Below the pieces are notes generated by a model, which searched no databases, had not been told where the DNA came from, and saw only the letters and a program-made list of their open reading frames with translations. Positions 1-7,785 of a stretch of DNA of 64,000 nucleotides are shown here, piece by piece. A program made the position numbers and the translations under genes. The stretch covers positions 1 to 64,000 of the forward strand of contig NZ_CZJT01000119.1 of NCBI RefSeq assembly GCF_900010755.1. The letters run 5' to 3'. Each line of letters begins with the position of its first letter. Position 1 is the stretch's first letter. The DNA is from Paeniglutamicibacter antarcticus (GTDB lineage: Bacteria; Actinomycetota; Actinomycetes; Actinomycetales; Micrococcaceae).

Positions 1-2
1 TG

Positions 3-554
3 CATCTGCGAAGTGCCCTTTTGTTCTTGGAAAAATTGGTCTGTGGTAAGTTCAATTTTCCCCGGGAACTAGGGCATTTCGTGGTTAAAACGCCGGTCGC
101 TCACAGACTTTCATCGGTGGATCGAGGTTTAGGCATTCAGGGCATTTCCGAAAAGAACGATCGAAGCGAGTTCATGGGAGTCGAAGTTCCTGGAAGCGGG
201 AGACTTTCACTGATGCAGTATGGTTTCAAGGCCAAACTAGGTTTCGACGGTAAGGACGTGAAGTTCGAGGAACCCTCCGATGGCAAAATTCTAGTTTCCA
301 TTCCAGAGTTCATCTTTATCGGCCACGACGAGGAGACTTTCAAGCTCGTTGTCGAAGATAACGGTGCGTTGAGTTGGATCACTCCCGAAATTGATGCTGT
401 GGAGACGATCAACAACATTCTCAATGACGAGACCAAGGGTCAACACGTAGCTTCCAATGAAGAGATTTTGAAAGATCAGGCTGTCAACTACTACAAGAAT
501 ATTGTCAAAGGCATTGATCCGGACATTGACGTTGAGGTCAAGTTCCAAAACTAG
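3..554 (+). CDS. Hypothetical protein, 5'-truncated by window edge (DUF4230-like C-terminus)
   Basis: The frame is open from the window edge to a stop at 554. The first possible start inside the window is TTG at 21, so the gene may begin upstream and only about 183 residues are visible. No signal peptide or membrane segment is seen. The C-terminal half (a run ending in IPEF, an acidic stretch, then a helix of the form NEEILKDQAVNYYKNIVKGI, ending in VEVKF) resembles the C-terminal pattern of DUF4230 proteins, but this is a weak resemblance by eye. Base composition looks clearly more AT-rich than genes further along, which may mean recent transfer. Function unknown. Confidence 0.6.
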   Translation, partial: HLRSALLFLEKLVCGKFNFPRELGHFVVKTPVAHRLSSVDRGLGIQGISEKNDRSEFMGVEVPGSGRLSLMQYGFKAKLGFDGKDVKFEEPSDGKILVSIPEFIFIGHDEETFKLVVEDNGALSWITPEIDAVETINNILNDETKGQHVASNEEILKDQAVNYYKNIVKGIDPDIDVEVKFQN

Positions 555-807
555 TGGGAAATCACGAAGAGCTTGCCTCGGCATATCTTGAAGGCCGTGA
601 TTCTGGTTAATCAACGCCGACGGTTGCCTACTACTTCCCTCGTAGGCGGTTGGGCCCAGTTGGCGGTTGGGAGTGGCTTTGTTCCGGCTGTCCTGTGACC
701 ATCGGTTGTGCCTGATCCGCTCCGACTGAAACATTCGGACCTTCGGCAGACCGGGCACCGCTGAGCGTTGGAGAAGGCGAGTCCACAGTTCCGATAGTCT
801 TCGGTGC

Positions 808-1188
808 ATGATTGCTCTGCCTGTACTTCTTTTTGTCGGCCTACTTGCTGTTTTGGCCTTGTTCCAGCTCGCGCTGGTACTCGGTGCCCCGTGGGGATCC
901 TTGGTCTGGGGCGGCGAGCACAAGGTGTTGCCGTCCAGGTTGCGCATGGGCAGCGCCATCTCAATCCTGCTCTATGCATTGTTCGCGACGGTGTCCCTTG
1001 ACCGCACCGGGGTCATCGACCCGTTCCCGGGAAACGGTTTCAGCACGATTGCCATGTGGATCATCGCCGCATACCTGCTTTTGAGTATGCTGCCCATGCT
1101 CTCTTCCAGAAGCCCAATGGAAAAATTCACCATGGCCCCGGCGTCACTGGTGCTGAGCATCCTGGCGGTGCTCATCGCCATTTCCTGA
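808..1188 (+). CDS. Small four-helix membrane protein, unknown function
   Basis: The 126-residue protein is almost entirely hydrophobic, with about four predicted membrane segments: residues 1-27, 48-62, 83-97 and 110-126. A short loop after the first helix carries the motif GAPWG followed by a basic stretch (GEHKVLPSRLRMG). Proteins with an early GAPWG motif and this size are common hypothetical proteins in actinobacteria. No catalytic residues are recognisable. It stands alone, with about 250 bases of non-coding sequence upstream and 130 downstream. The start is ATG; no strong ribosome-binding site is seen. Confidence 0.7.
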   Translation: MIALPVLLFVGLLAVLALFQLALVLGAPWGSLVWGGEHKVLPSRLRMGSAISILLYALFATVSLDRTGVIDPFPGNGFSTIAMWIIAAYLLLSMLPMLSSRSPMEKFTMAPASLVLSILAVLIAIS

Positions 1189-1318
1189 GGCACCGCGGAT
1201 AGTCCCCTGTCTCCACGACGGGACAGCGCGACGACGCAGCGGAACCTTGTTTCTGCGCCCCGTCACATACACCCTCCTTACCGTTCCAACCCGGGGAACT
1301 TGATGCCATGATAAGTCC

Positions 1319-1573
1319 ATGCGCATCGAAGAATGGTGGCCGGGGATTGCCACCGAAACTCAGCAGTGGTTAATCGATCACAACGGCGAGGCAGTGCCCG
1401 CGCACATTGTGGAACAGATCAGGTCCGTGGAGGGTATCGCCGCGGCAGACATGTCATGGGTCGGCCCCCAAATCCCCGAAGGGTTCTTCCTTTCGGATGG
1501 TGCGGTGGACTGGATTGAAGCCGTCGCCAATGGCGAGATGCCCCTGAGCAGCGAAGTCGCCGACGGCAAATAG
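1319..1573 (+). CDS. Conserved small hypothetical protein (84 aa)
   Basis: A short acidic, soluble protein without signal peptide or membrane segments. It begins MRIEEWWPGI and has a Trp-rich N-terminus and an acidic C-terminus (DWIEAVANGEMPL). Such proteins occur as uncharacterised single-copy genes in Micrococcaceae; I do not recognise a domain. The gene is closed by a hairpin at 1578-1612 shared with the convergent HIT gene. The ATG at 1319 is the only sensible start. Confidence 0.6.
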   Translation: MRIEEWWPGIATETQQWLIDHNGEAVPAHIVEQIRSVEGIAAADMSWVGPQIPEGFFLSDGAVDWIEAVANGEMPLSSEVADGK

Positions 1574-1577
1574 AAAA

Positions 1578-1612
1578 GCCTCCGCGCGGATCACCAGGAT
1601 CCATGCGGAGGC
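1578..1612. terminator. Bidirectional hairpin between the 84-aa gene and the HIT gene
   Basis: Arms GCCTCCGC (1578-1585) and GCGGAGGC (1605-1612) pair perfectly, with a second inner pairing GGATC/GGATCC. An A-run on the left and CTT-rich sequence on the right fit a terminator acting on both convergent genes. Confidence 0.6.
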
Positions 1613-1632
1613 CTTCACGCTTTACTGGCCGC

Positions 1633-2061
1633 TTAACCGGCGGGAACCACGTCTCCGTGGCCGTCTTCGCGCAGGGCTGCCCGCAGCTTCCGGGCGTTGT
1701 CATCCATTTGTGCCGGGTCCGGGTTGGTGTCGGCGCGCGTCAGGTCGAAGTCGGCCAGCGAGTTGACCGGCCACACGTGCAAGTGCAGGTGTGGAACCTC
1801 GAAACCTGCAACCATCAGGCCAGCACGTTGAGCACCGAAGGCACGCACCTGGGCACGGCCGATCTTGGCGGCAACCTCGTTGAGGTGGTTCATCAGCTCC
1901 GCGGGGGCATCGGTCCACTTGTCGATTTCCTGACGCGGAACCACCAGGGTGTGCCCCTGGGTGATTGGCCCGATGGTCAAGAACGCAACGGCGTGCTCAT
2001 CCTTCCAGATGAAGCGGCCCGGGATTTCCCCGTTGATGATCTTGGTAAACAGTGTGCTCAT
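1633..2061 (-). CDS. HIT-family nucleotide hydrolase/transferase
   Basis: A 142-residue histidine-triad protein. The N-terminus TLFTKIINGEIPGRF is typical of bacterial HIT proteins and the catalytic triad appears as HLHLHV near residue 100. Family members hydrolyse or transfer nucleoside phosphoramidates and AMP-linked compounds; the substrate cannot be told here. The start at 2061 is chosen because GGAGGG lies just upstream and the family motif begins there, although the frame stays open further 5'. The start overlaps the stop of the upstream alcohol dehydrogenase by four bases (ATGA), which suggests translational coupling. Confidence 0.88.
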   Translation of the reverse strand: MSTLFTKIINGEIPGRFIWKDEHAVAFLTIGPITQGHTLVVPRQEIDKWTDAPAELMNHLNEVAAKIGRAQVRAFGAQRAGLMVAGFEVPHLHLHVWPVNSLADFDLTRADTNPDPAQMDDNARKLRAALREDGHGDVVPAG

Positions 2062-3236
2062 GCACCCTCCTTGGCTGTGTCGCCCAGTGTGGCGAGATCC
2101 AGTACAAACCTGTATTTCACGTCCGAGTCGACCATCCGGTCCCATGCCTCGTTGATGTCTTGTGCACCGATGAGTTCGATGTCGGCGGTGATGCCATGCG
2201 CTGCGCAGAAGTCCAGCATCTCCTGGGTTTCTGCGATCGAGCCGATGGGCGATCCCGTATAACTCAGGCGCTTGAAGAGCAGCTGGCGGGTGTCGAAGGC
2301 AGGCATGCCCTCGGCCGGGAGCGAGAGCTGCACTAGCGCCCCGTCGCGCTTGAGCGTACGCAGGTACTCTCCGATGTCGTGCGGGGCTGCGACGGTATCG
2401 ATAACCAGGTTCAGCGAATCGTATGCGGACTTCAGCTGTTGCGCATCGGCGGTGTTGACCACTGCGGATGCCCCGAGTGCCAGCGCGGATTCGCGCTTGT
2501 CCTCACTGCGCGTGAATACCGTGACGCTCGCACCCATGGCCACCGCCAGCTTCACCGCCATGTGTCCAAGCCCGCCCAAGCCCAACACGCCAACTGCGCT
2601 TCCGGGACCAACCTTGTGGTGGCGCAAAGGCGAGTAGCTGGTGATACCCGCGCATAGCAGCGGTGCCGCGGCGGCCGGGTCAAGTGATTCGGGGATGCTC
2701 AGCACGAAGTCGCGGTTCACCACGATGCCCTGCGAGTAGCCGCCCTGGGTGTATTCTCCGGTGTTTGGATCGGTGGCCCCGTAGGTGCCGACTGAATTCC
2801 GGCAGAACTGCTCGAGTCCCTCGCGGCAGGCCTCGCAATCCCGGCACGAGTCAACCAGGCAACCCACGCCCACGCGTGCACCGATTTCCAGGTCGCGTAC
2901 CTGCCCGCCAACCGCACGGACCACTCCGACCATTTCGTGTCCGGTGACCAGTGGAAGACGCTTGGTTCCCCATTCCCCACGTCCTGCATGCACATCGCTG
3001 TGGCACAGTCCGCAAAATTCCAAGTCAATGACTACGTCCCGGGCGCCGGGTGCGCGGCGTTCGATTTCCAAGGCGGTGAGTCGGCCCTGTTCAGAAACTA
3101 TGCCCAGAGCGCGAACCAGCTCCGGTCCAGACGGTTCGGGCCCCATTCCTCCCCCGGCATGGGCTGCCTTCGCGGACGCGCGGTCCTTGATCCGTTGCAT
3201 GGCATTGTGGGGCGGGGGCATCGGGCGACCAATCAT
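2058..3236 (-). CDS. Zinc-dependent NAD(P) alcohol dehydrogenase (CAD/YahK-like)
   Basis: A medium-chain dehydrogenase/reductase. Catalytic zinc ligands appear in GLCHSDV and GHEMVG, the structural zinc Cys cluster in CRDCEACREGLEQFC, and the Rossmann motif in GLGGLGHMAVK. The overall pattern matches the cinnamyl-alcohol/aldehyde reductase group, which reduces aldehydes with NADPH. With the ATG at 3236 the protein is 392 aa and carries about 45 extra residues before the usual family start; an internal ATG (MGPEPS) could be the true start but has poor ribosome-binding spacing. It is translationally coupled to the downstream HIT gene. Confidence 0.87.
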   Translation of the reverse strand: MIGRPMPPPHNAMQRIKDRASAKAAHAGGGMGPEPSGPELVRALGIVSEQGRLTALEIERRAPGARDVVIDLEFCGLCHSDVHAGRGEWGTKRLPLVTGHEMVGVVRAVGGQVRDLEIGARVGVGCLVDSCRDCEACREGLEQFCRNSVGTYGATDPNTGEYTQGGYSQGIVVNRDFVLSIPESLDPAAAAPLLCAGITSYSPLRHHKVGPGSAVGVLGLGGLGHMAVKLAVAMGASVTVFTRSEDKRESALALGASAVVNTADAQQLKSAYDSLNLVIDTVAAPHDIGEYLRTLKRDGALVQLSLPAEGMPAFDTRQLLFKRLSYTGSPIGSIAETQEMLDFCAAHGITADIELIGAQDINEAWDRMVDSDVKYRFVLDLATLGDTAKEGA

Positions 3237-3368
3237 GCTTTCGAACTTACCCCGTCCGGGGTCACCGGTGCCAGCGCACCACGGGCACACATGTCATCCG
3301 CGGACCAGGAACCATCGGTACGCGGGCCTGACCAGGACCCATCGACTGTTCCTTTTCGTTGGTCCCGG

Positions 3369-3896
3369 TTAGCTCGATGAACGCGCGAAAGCGATGTGGC
3401 CCAGGTCGTTTGCGAGCACCAGCTCCTGCTTCTCCAATGAATACTCCAACGGGTGGCTGAGGTAGTCGGTTGTCCACGTCCGCTGGTCCCCCGCCGGGCC
3501 GGCGCATCCATCAGCGGATTCGATCATTTCTGCAAGATCAGGGGTAATCACGGTGGCACTGACCGTGACAGGGACGTTCAGGACACCGCACGGCATCCGA
3601 ACAACCAAGGTCAGGGCCCCGTTCATCCGGCCGAAGCTCGCTTCCAAAGGCGTGGTCGCCACCCAAGACAAGTCCTGTCCAGTGGCGCGTCCTGCTTGAG
3701 ACGTGAACGACTTGCACTCCAGGGGTTCGTTCTTGACGCTTTCACTGTGTTTGGAATCGGCGCAGCTGGCCGGGCCGTCCCCCGCCCTGGCAGAGGAATC
3801 AGCACTGGGCTCTGCCTGCGAAGCAGAGCCATCGCCACACCCCGAGAGAGCGGCGACAGCCAGGGAAAGCACTGCTATGAGTATGCGATTCTTCAT
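3369..3896 (-). CDS. Putative lipoprotein with META-like domain
   Basis: The N-terminus is a lipoprotein signal: basic start MKNR, a hydrophobic stretch, then the lipobox LSGC with Cys about residue 20. A Ser/Ala-rich linker follows. The C-terminal part (W-start, FGRMNGALTLVVRMPCGVLNVPVTV, then a Cys and a TW motif) resembles the META/HslJ-type beta domain, by eye only. A GGGGAG ribosome-binding site precedes the ATG at 3896. It is predicted to be membrane-anchored outside the cell. Function unknown; no operon partner. Confidence 0.7.
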   Translation of the reverse strand: MKNRILIAVLSLAVAALSGCGDGSASQAEPSADSSARAGDGPASCADSKHSESVKNEPLECKSFTSQAGRATGQDLSWVATTPLEASFGRMNGALTLVVRMPCGVLNVPVTVSATVITPDLAEMIESADGCAGPAGDQRTWTTDYLSHPLEYSLEKQELVLANDLGHIAFARSSS

Positions 3897-4053
3897 GCGA
3901 TGCTCCCCTCGTGGTTGCCTTCAATCTAACAACCGGCATCTGACGGGGCCACATCCGTGCTGGATTGGAACCCAAACGAGATCATCCGTCCAGCCAGCCT
4001 CTCTACGCAGGTCAGCGTTTCCTCGGACACAGTAAGCATTATTCAGAAACGTA

Positions 4054-4200
4054 TTAATCACCAGCCGAGCCGGTAGCGATGATCCTCCAATTTTTCAGGT
4101 GCTCGATGGCTCGTTCAACAGTGGAGCAGATCAGCCTAATGAGCTTGCTTTACGCCTTATCGTGGCCGTTGAGTTCCCCACCAGCCAAGCTGGATTTGAC
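4054..4200 (-). pseudogene. Relic of an IS5-type transposase C-terminus
   Basis: On the minus strand one frame reads GGELNGHDKA, an in-frame TAA (4150-4152), then SKLIRLICSTVERAIEHLKN, then WRIIATGSAGD and a stop at 4054. This fits the conserved C-terminal block of IS5-group DDE transposases (roughly GGEL..hDKAYNKLI..iR..VERAIaHLKNWrIlatG), with the Tyr codon after DKA turned into a stop. Nothing upstream of 4200 continues the frame convincingly and no terminal inverted repeats were found, so it is a decayed fragment. It fills most of the otherwise gene-free 3897-4294 stretch, just upstream of telA. Confidence 0.72.
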
Positions 4201-4294
4201 GATCGCTTCCACGGTTGATTCGGGTGTTCACGGCCATCTACAAGGCAACCCTTGTAGACTGAAATTTGCCCCGGATCCACCCAAGGAGATCATC

Positions 4295-5521
4295 ATGTTG
4301 AACCCGCTCGACCTCGGCTCGACCACTTCCCCCCAGGTAGGAAACCCACTGGAGTTGGTGCCGCCTAAGCCCATAGTCGAGGTGGTGGTTCATGCTCCGG
4401 AGAAGGTCGGCGGCATGATCCTGGTGGATGCCGACGCGCAGCAAAGGCACGCTGAGAACGCCAAAAGTTTCCTTGAAGACCTGTTGGCTACACCTCTACA
4501 GAGCCCCGAGTTCCAAACCAAATTAGCGCAGTTGACCAAGCTGGGCGAGGGGACGATGCAGCAGGCAAGCGGCGCGTCCAACCGCATGCTGAAGAGGCCC
4601 GCAGCAGCTCTCGCAGCGACCGGCTCGGACCCTGCATCGCGGACCGGCAACTCTTTGGTGGAACTGCGACAGATTGTCACCGAACTAGACCCTAAGCGCC
4701 ATGACCTGACGGGCAGGAAGCGTATTCTGAAGTTCTTGCCCGGGGGCAGCGCCGTCCAGCGATACTTCTTGAAATACGAGTCGGCACAAGAGCAACTCGA
4801 CGCCATCACCAAGGCACTCAAGGGCGGTCAGGACGCTCTCCGGCAGGACAACGCTGCCATCCAGACCGAACGCGATGCCCTCTGGGCTGCGATGGGCCAG
4901 TTGGCGAACTACGCAGTGCTCGCGAGCCACCTCGGAAACGGTTTGGAGCAGCGGATTACAGAGCTGCGCAATACTGGCAAAACGGACGATGCCACAACCC
5001 TGGAGGCAGATGCGCTCTTCTACGTCCGCCAGCGCCACCAAGATCTATTGACCCAACTGGCGGTGTCCATCCAAGGGTATCTGGCCCTTGATGTGGTCAA
5101 GAGGAACAACTCGGAGCTAATCAAGGGTGTGGACCGGGCGCTCGACACCACGCTCGCGGCGCTTCGCGTCGCGGTGATCGTTGCGCAAGCCTTGGCTCAG
5201 CAAAAGATCGTTCTGGCGCAAATTGATGCCCTCAACTCGACTACGTCGGACTTGATCGTATCGACCTCGGAGCTCCTGCGTTCCCAGGGGGCAACCATTC
5301 ACAAAACCGCTGCCCAAGCCTCGATCGACTCCACCAAGTTGCAGCAAGCATTCGACAATGTTTTCCAGGCCATGGACGAGATCGACAGGTTCAAGATGGA
5401 AGCTGCGCAGTCGATGAAACAGACAGTGCAGGTTCTTGAGGGTCAAGTAAGCCGCGCGCGACAGCAGCTTGAGCGCAGTCATGCCTCTGACGAGGCCACC
5501 ACTCACACACGAAGGGCGTAG
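4295..5521 (+). CDS. telA: TelA-family (toxic anion resistance) protein
   Basis: A 408-residue, largely alpha-helical cytoplasmic protein matching the TelA/YaaN family: a central region with VELRQIVTELDPKRHDLTGRKRILKFLPGGSA, long helices with repeated Gln/Glu/Leu, then ADALFYVRQRHQDLLTQLAVSIQGYLALDVVKRNN and an Ala-rich helix with the family signature ALRVAVIVAQALAQQ. Members are linked to tellurite and peptide-antibiotic tolerance, but the mechanism is not established. The frame is open further 5', but AAGGAG at 4283-4288 fixes the start at 4295. The partner membrane gene starts two bases after the stop, so they form an operon. An IS relic lies in the upstream region. Confidence 0.88.
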   Translation: MLNPLDLGSTTSPQVGNPLELVPPKPIVEVVVHAPEKVGGMILVDADAQQRHAENAKSFLEDLLATPLQSPEFQTKLAQLTKLGEGTMQQASGASNRMLKRPAAALAATGSDPASRTGNSLVELRQIVTELDPKRHDLTGRKRILKFLPGGSAVQRYFLKYESAQEQLDAITKALKGGQDALRQDNAAIQTERDALWAAMGQLANYAVLASHLGNGLEQRITELRNTGKTDDATTLEADALFYVRQRHQDLLTQLAVSIQGYLALDVVKRNNSELIKGVDRALDTTLAALRVAVIVAQALAQQKIVLAQIDALNSTTSDLIVSTSELLRSQGATIHKTAAQASIDSTKLQQAFDNVFQAMDEIDRFKMEAAQSMKQTVQVLEGQVSRARQQLERSHASDEATTHTRRA

Positions 5522-5523
5522 TA

Positions 5524-6315
5524 ATGTCACGCATCTCTGCAGGAAATATCTTCAGGGTAGTGCTTGCCTTCGTTTTTTGGCTTTTCGTCGCTTTCTACGT
5601 GCTTGTCATCGGGATAGGAGCCAAGAACAAGAAGGTTATTTTTGAGGGTTTGCTCTACGCCGCCCTCTTTATTGCTGCCGTTTCCATTTCTGGGGCCAGC
5701 GGTGCTTTTGCCGGTTTCGCTGTAATGGGCTTGTCGGCCGTGCGTTCTTACATGCTTCGGGATCTCTGGCTCCCCCGAAGGGTGCAAAAATCGCAGCGTA
5801 ACAACACGGTCCAGGAGTACGTTCCTACTCCGCCTGCCGCCCAGCCGTACCCAGCCGCAACTTCGCTCACCGTGCCGTCTGATGATCTGTCGATCGCGCT
5901 GACATGGGTGAGCTCGCAGGCCAAGCAAAACAAGCACCGCCTTCCGGCTGATACCTACGTAACCATCCTGGAAACCTGCCAGCTGTTGGGCTCGGTAATC
6001 GACGCGGAAATCCGGCAGCCGTCCGCCGATGCGCGATTTGAGTATGAACTGGAAGCCGTGGTGAGGGAGTACCTGCCAACCGTTCTTCGGGGATTTCTGG
6101 CCATCCCGCCGAGCATGGTGGACAACCGGCAACCTAACGGAAGAACAGCCAATGAGGAACTGGTTGAACAACTTCAGCTTCTCCTCGGACAGGCCGAGAC
6201 GCTGCACACCACTCGTCACACCCAAACTTCGGCGGATTTGACCACTACGGGCAACTTCCTGCGAGAGCGGTTCGGGCACCACCAACCTGACGGTTTCGAC
6301 TTCGGGATCAAATAA
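5524..6315 (+). CDS. Membrane protein partnered with TelA (XpaC-like position)
   Basis: The 263-residue protein has two or three membrane segments within residues 8-75, then a Pro-rich linker and a soluble helical C-terminal domain (TYVTILETCQLLGSVIDAEI; VREYLPTVLRGFLAIPPSMVD). In Firmicutes telA homologues sit next to xpaC genes, which encode proteins with the same layout: membrane helices plus a soluble helical domain. This gene takes that place here, but I cannot confirm sequence homology. It begins two bases after telA and is surely co-transcribed. Inferred role: membrane anchor or partner for TelA. Confidence 0.72.
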   Translation: MSRISAGNIFRVVLAFVFWLFVAFYVLVIGIGAKNKKVIFEGLLYAALFIAAVSISGASGAFAGFAVMGLSAVRSYMLRDLWLPRRVQKSQRNNTVQEYVPTPPAAQPYPAATSLTVPSDDLSIALTWVSSQAKQNKHRLPADTYVTILETCQLLGSVIDAEIRQPSADARFEYELEAVVREYLPTVLRGFLAIPPSMVDNRQPNGRTANEELVEQLQLLLGQAETLHTTRHTQTSADLTTTGNFLRERFGHHQPDGFDFGIK

Positions 6316-6797
6316 GCGATTAGGTCAGGAGATGCCCGGTCCGTCGTCGGCTTTGAGCACCCCGGATGGCATCAACGAGCGTTCCGAACTGCGTTCTTAG
6401 GCTTCAGGTACGCGTCCCAGATACCGTATGGGAACAGGGTTGTCTGTGCGAGCGATTTTGGTTCGGGCAGCGCGCCGCTCTCCATCAACGACGCCGAACA
6501 TCGAACAAACATTTCTGGCGCGAATGCAGCGCATTCAGGTGTCGAGAACGGGGCGCATGGCGCTTCGGCACCCTCCCGATGCAGCTGGCTGATGGCGGCT
6601 CCGAAAGGGCAACGGGAATCTGTGTCTCCTGCTCGCGCAGGAGACAATCGGCACGCAACGTTGCCGGATTCATGAATGTTCCCGAAGTGGCCGAAACATC
6701 AGCGCGGTGGCTACTCAAGCACCGATCCAGCGTTGACACCCGGCATCCCCGTGAACCCCAGGACTGGATTACGGCGCATCATACGCATCCGTGCGAG
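6316..6797. other. Gene-free stretch of about 480 bases
   Basis: No frame here has a convincing start, ribosome-binding site or recognisable motif. One plus-strand frame stays open from about 6400 to a TGA near 6674 but lacks a start codon and reads as low-complexity sequence. It may be a decayed gene or simply the spacer between the telA operon and the convergent sulfurtransferase gene. No terminator hairpin with long arms was found. Confidence 0.5.
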
Positions 6798-7658
6798 CTA
6801 TGGGTTTTCCCCGGTGGCCGGGGTGCGGGTTGGATCCGCTGAATACTGCGACCAGGAACCCGGGAACAATGCCGCATGGATGCCCATTGTTTCAAGGGCG
6901 AGGATCTGGTGTGCCGCGGTGACCCCGGAACCGCAGTAGGCGGCAACCGGTCCGGCGTCCGGATCGATGCCGGCGCCTGTGAGCGAGGCGGCAAGCTCCT
7001 CGGGATTCAGGAAGCGGCCAGTGCCATCCAGGTTCTCGGTGGTGGGACGACTCAGTGCCCCGGGGATGTGCCCGGCACGCGAGTCGATGGGTTCGGTGGC
7101 ACCGGTGTAGCGTTCATGCGCCCGGGCATCGAGCAACTGGCCTTGGAAGTTGGCCGCGGTGTCGATGTCAATGACCGGCATCCGGTCCCAGCCCAGTTCC
7201 ACATTTCCCGGCTCCGGGGAATGCACCCCGATGTCGAGGCCGAATCCGGAACGTTCCCAGGCACCCAACCCGCCATCGAGCACCCGGACCCTGGCAAAGC
7301 CGGCGTGGCGCAGCAGCCACCAGGCACGGGCAGCGGCCAAGCCGTTGGTCACGTCGTACACCACCACCTCGGAATCCTCGTTGATGCCCCAGCGGCGGGC
7401 CGTGGCCTGGAAATCCCGTGGATCCGGCAACGGGTGGCGGCCTCCCTGCGGGGTCCCGGGAGCCGAAAGCTCGGCTTCCAGGTCCACGAACACGGCCCGC
7501 GGAAGGTGCCCGGCCAGGTAATGTGCGTGCCCATCGGCATCCCCCAGCGACCATCGCACATCTAGCAGCACCGGGCGGTTGGCGCCGCGGGATAGCTTGT
7601 GGACTTCCTCCGCCGAAACCAGCGGGGACTGCGGGGTCTGTGCCTTGGAGTGCTGCAT
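6798..7658 (-). CDS. sseA: Thiosulfate/3-mercaptopyruvate sulfurtransferase (rhodanese, tandem domain)
   Basis: A 286-residue protein with two rhodanese domains. The inactive N-terminal domain contains VLLDVRWSLGD and GHLPRAVFVDLE; the C-terminal domain has LLDARAHERYTGATEPID, GHIPGA and the active-site loop CGSGVTA, whose Cys carries the persulfide. CGSGVT is typical of mercaptopyruvate sulfurtransferases, so 3-mercaptopyruvate is the more likely donor. An AGGAGG site precedes the ATG at 7658. It is divergent from a cysteine desulfhydrase gene over a 127-bp region, which suggests a joint role in cysteine/sulfide handling. Confidence 0.9.
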   Translation of the reverse strand: MQHSKAQTPQSPLVSAEEVHKLSRGANRPVLLDVRWSLGDADGHAHYLAGHLPRAVFVDLEAELSAPGTPQGGRHPLPDPRDFQATARRWGINEDSEVVVYDVTNGLAAARAWWLLRHAGFARVRVLDGGLGAWERSGFGLDIGVHSPEPGNVELGWDRMPVIDIDTAANFQGQLLDARAHERYTGATEPIDSRAGHIPGALSRPTTENLDGTGRFLNPEELAASLTGAGIDPDAGPVAAYCGSGVTAAHQILALETMGIHAALFPGSWSQYSADPTRTPATGENP

Positions 7659-7785
7659 GGGGGTGGATCCCTCCTGTTTGAAGTGTTCGTTTTGAGGCCC
7701 GGCTCACCGCGGCGGGCCCTGGCCTTCGAGCCTACCGGGAGCACTGCCGTGTCAGGCCACACCCCGGGGCGGAAGAATCGCTAAT

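Noticed and set aside
6366..6842. A 158-codon plus-strand frame in the gap before sseA
   Set aside because: No RBS, Arg/Cys/Trp-rich translation without motifs, and it runs into the convergent sulfurtransferase gene.
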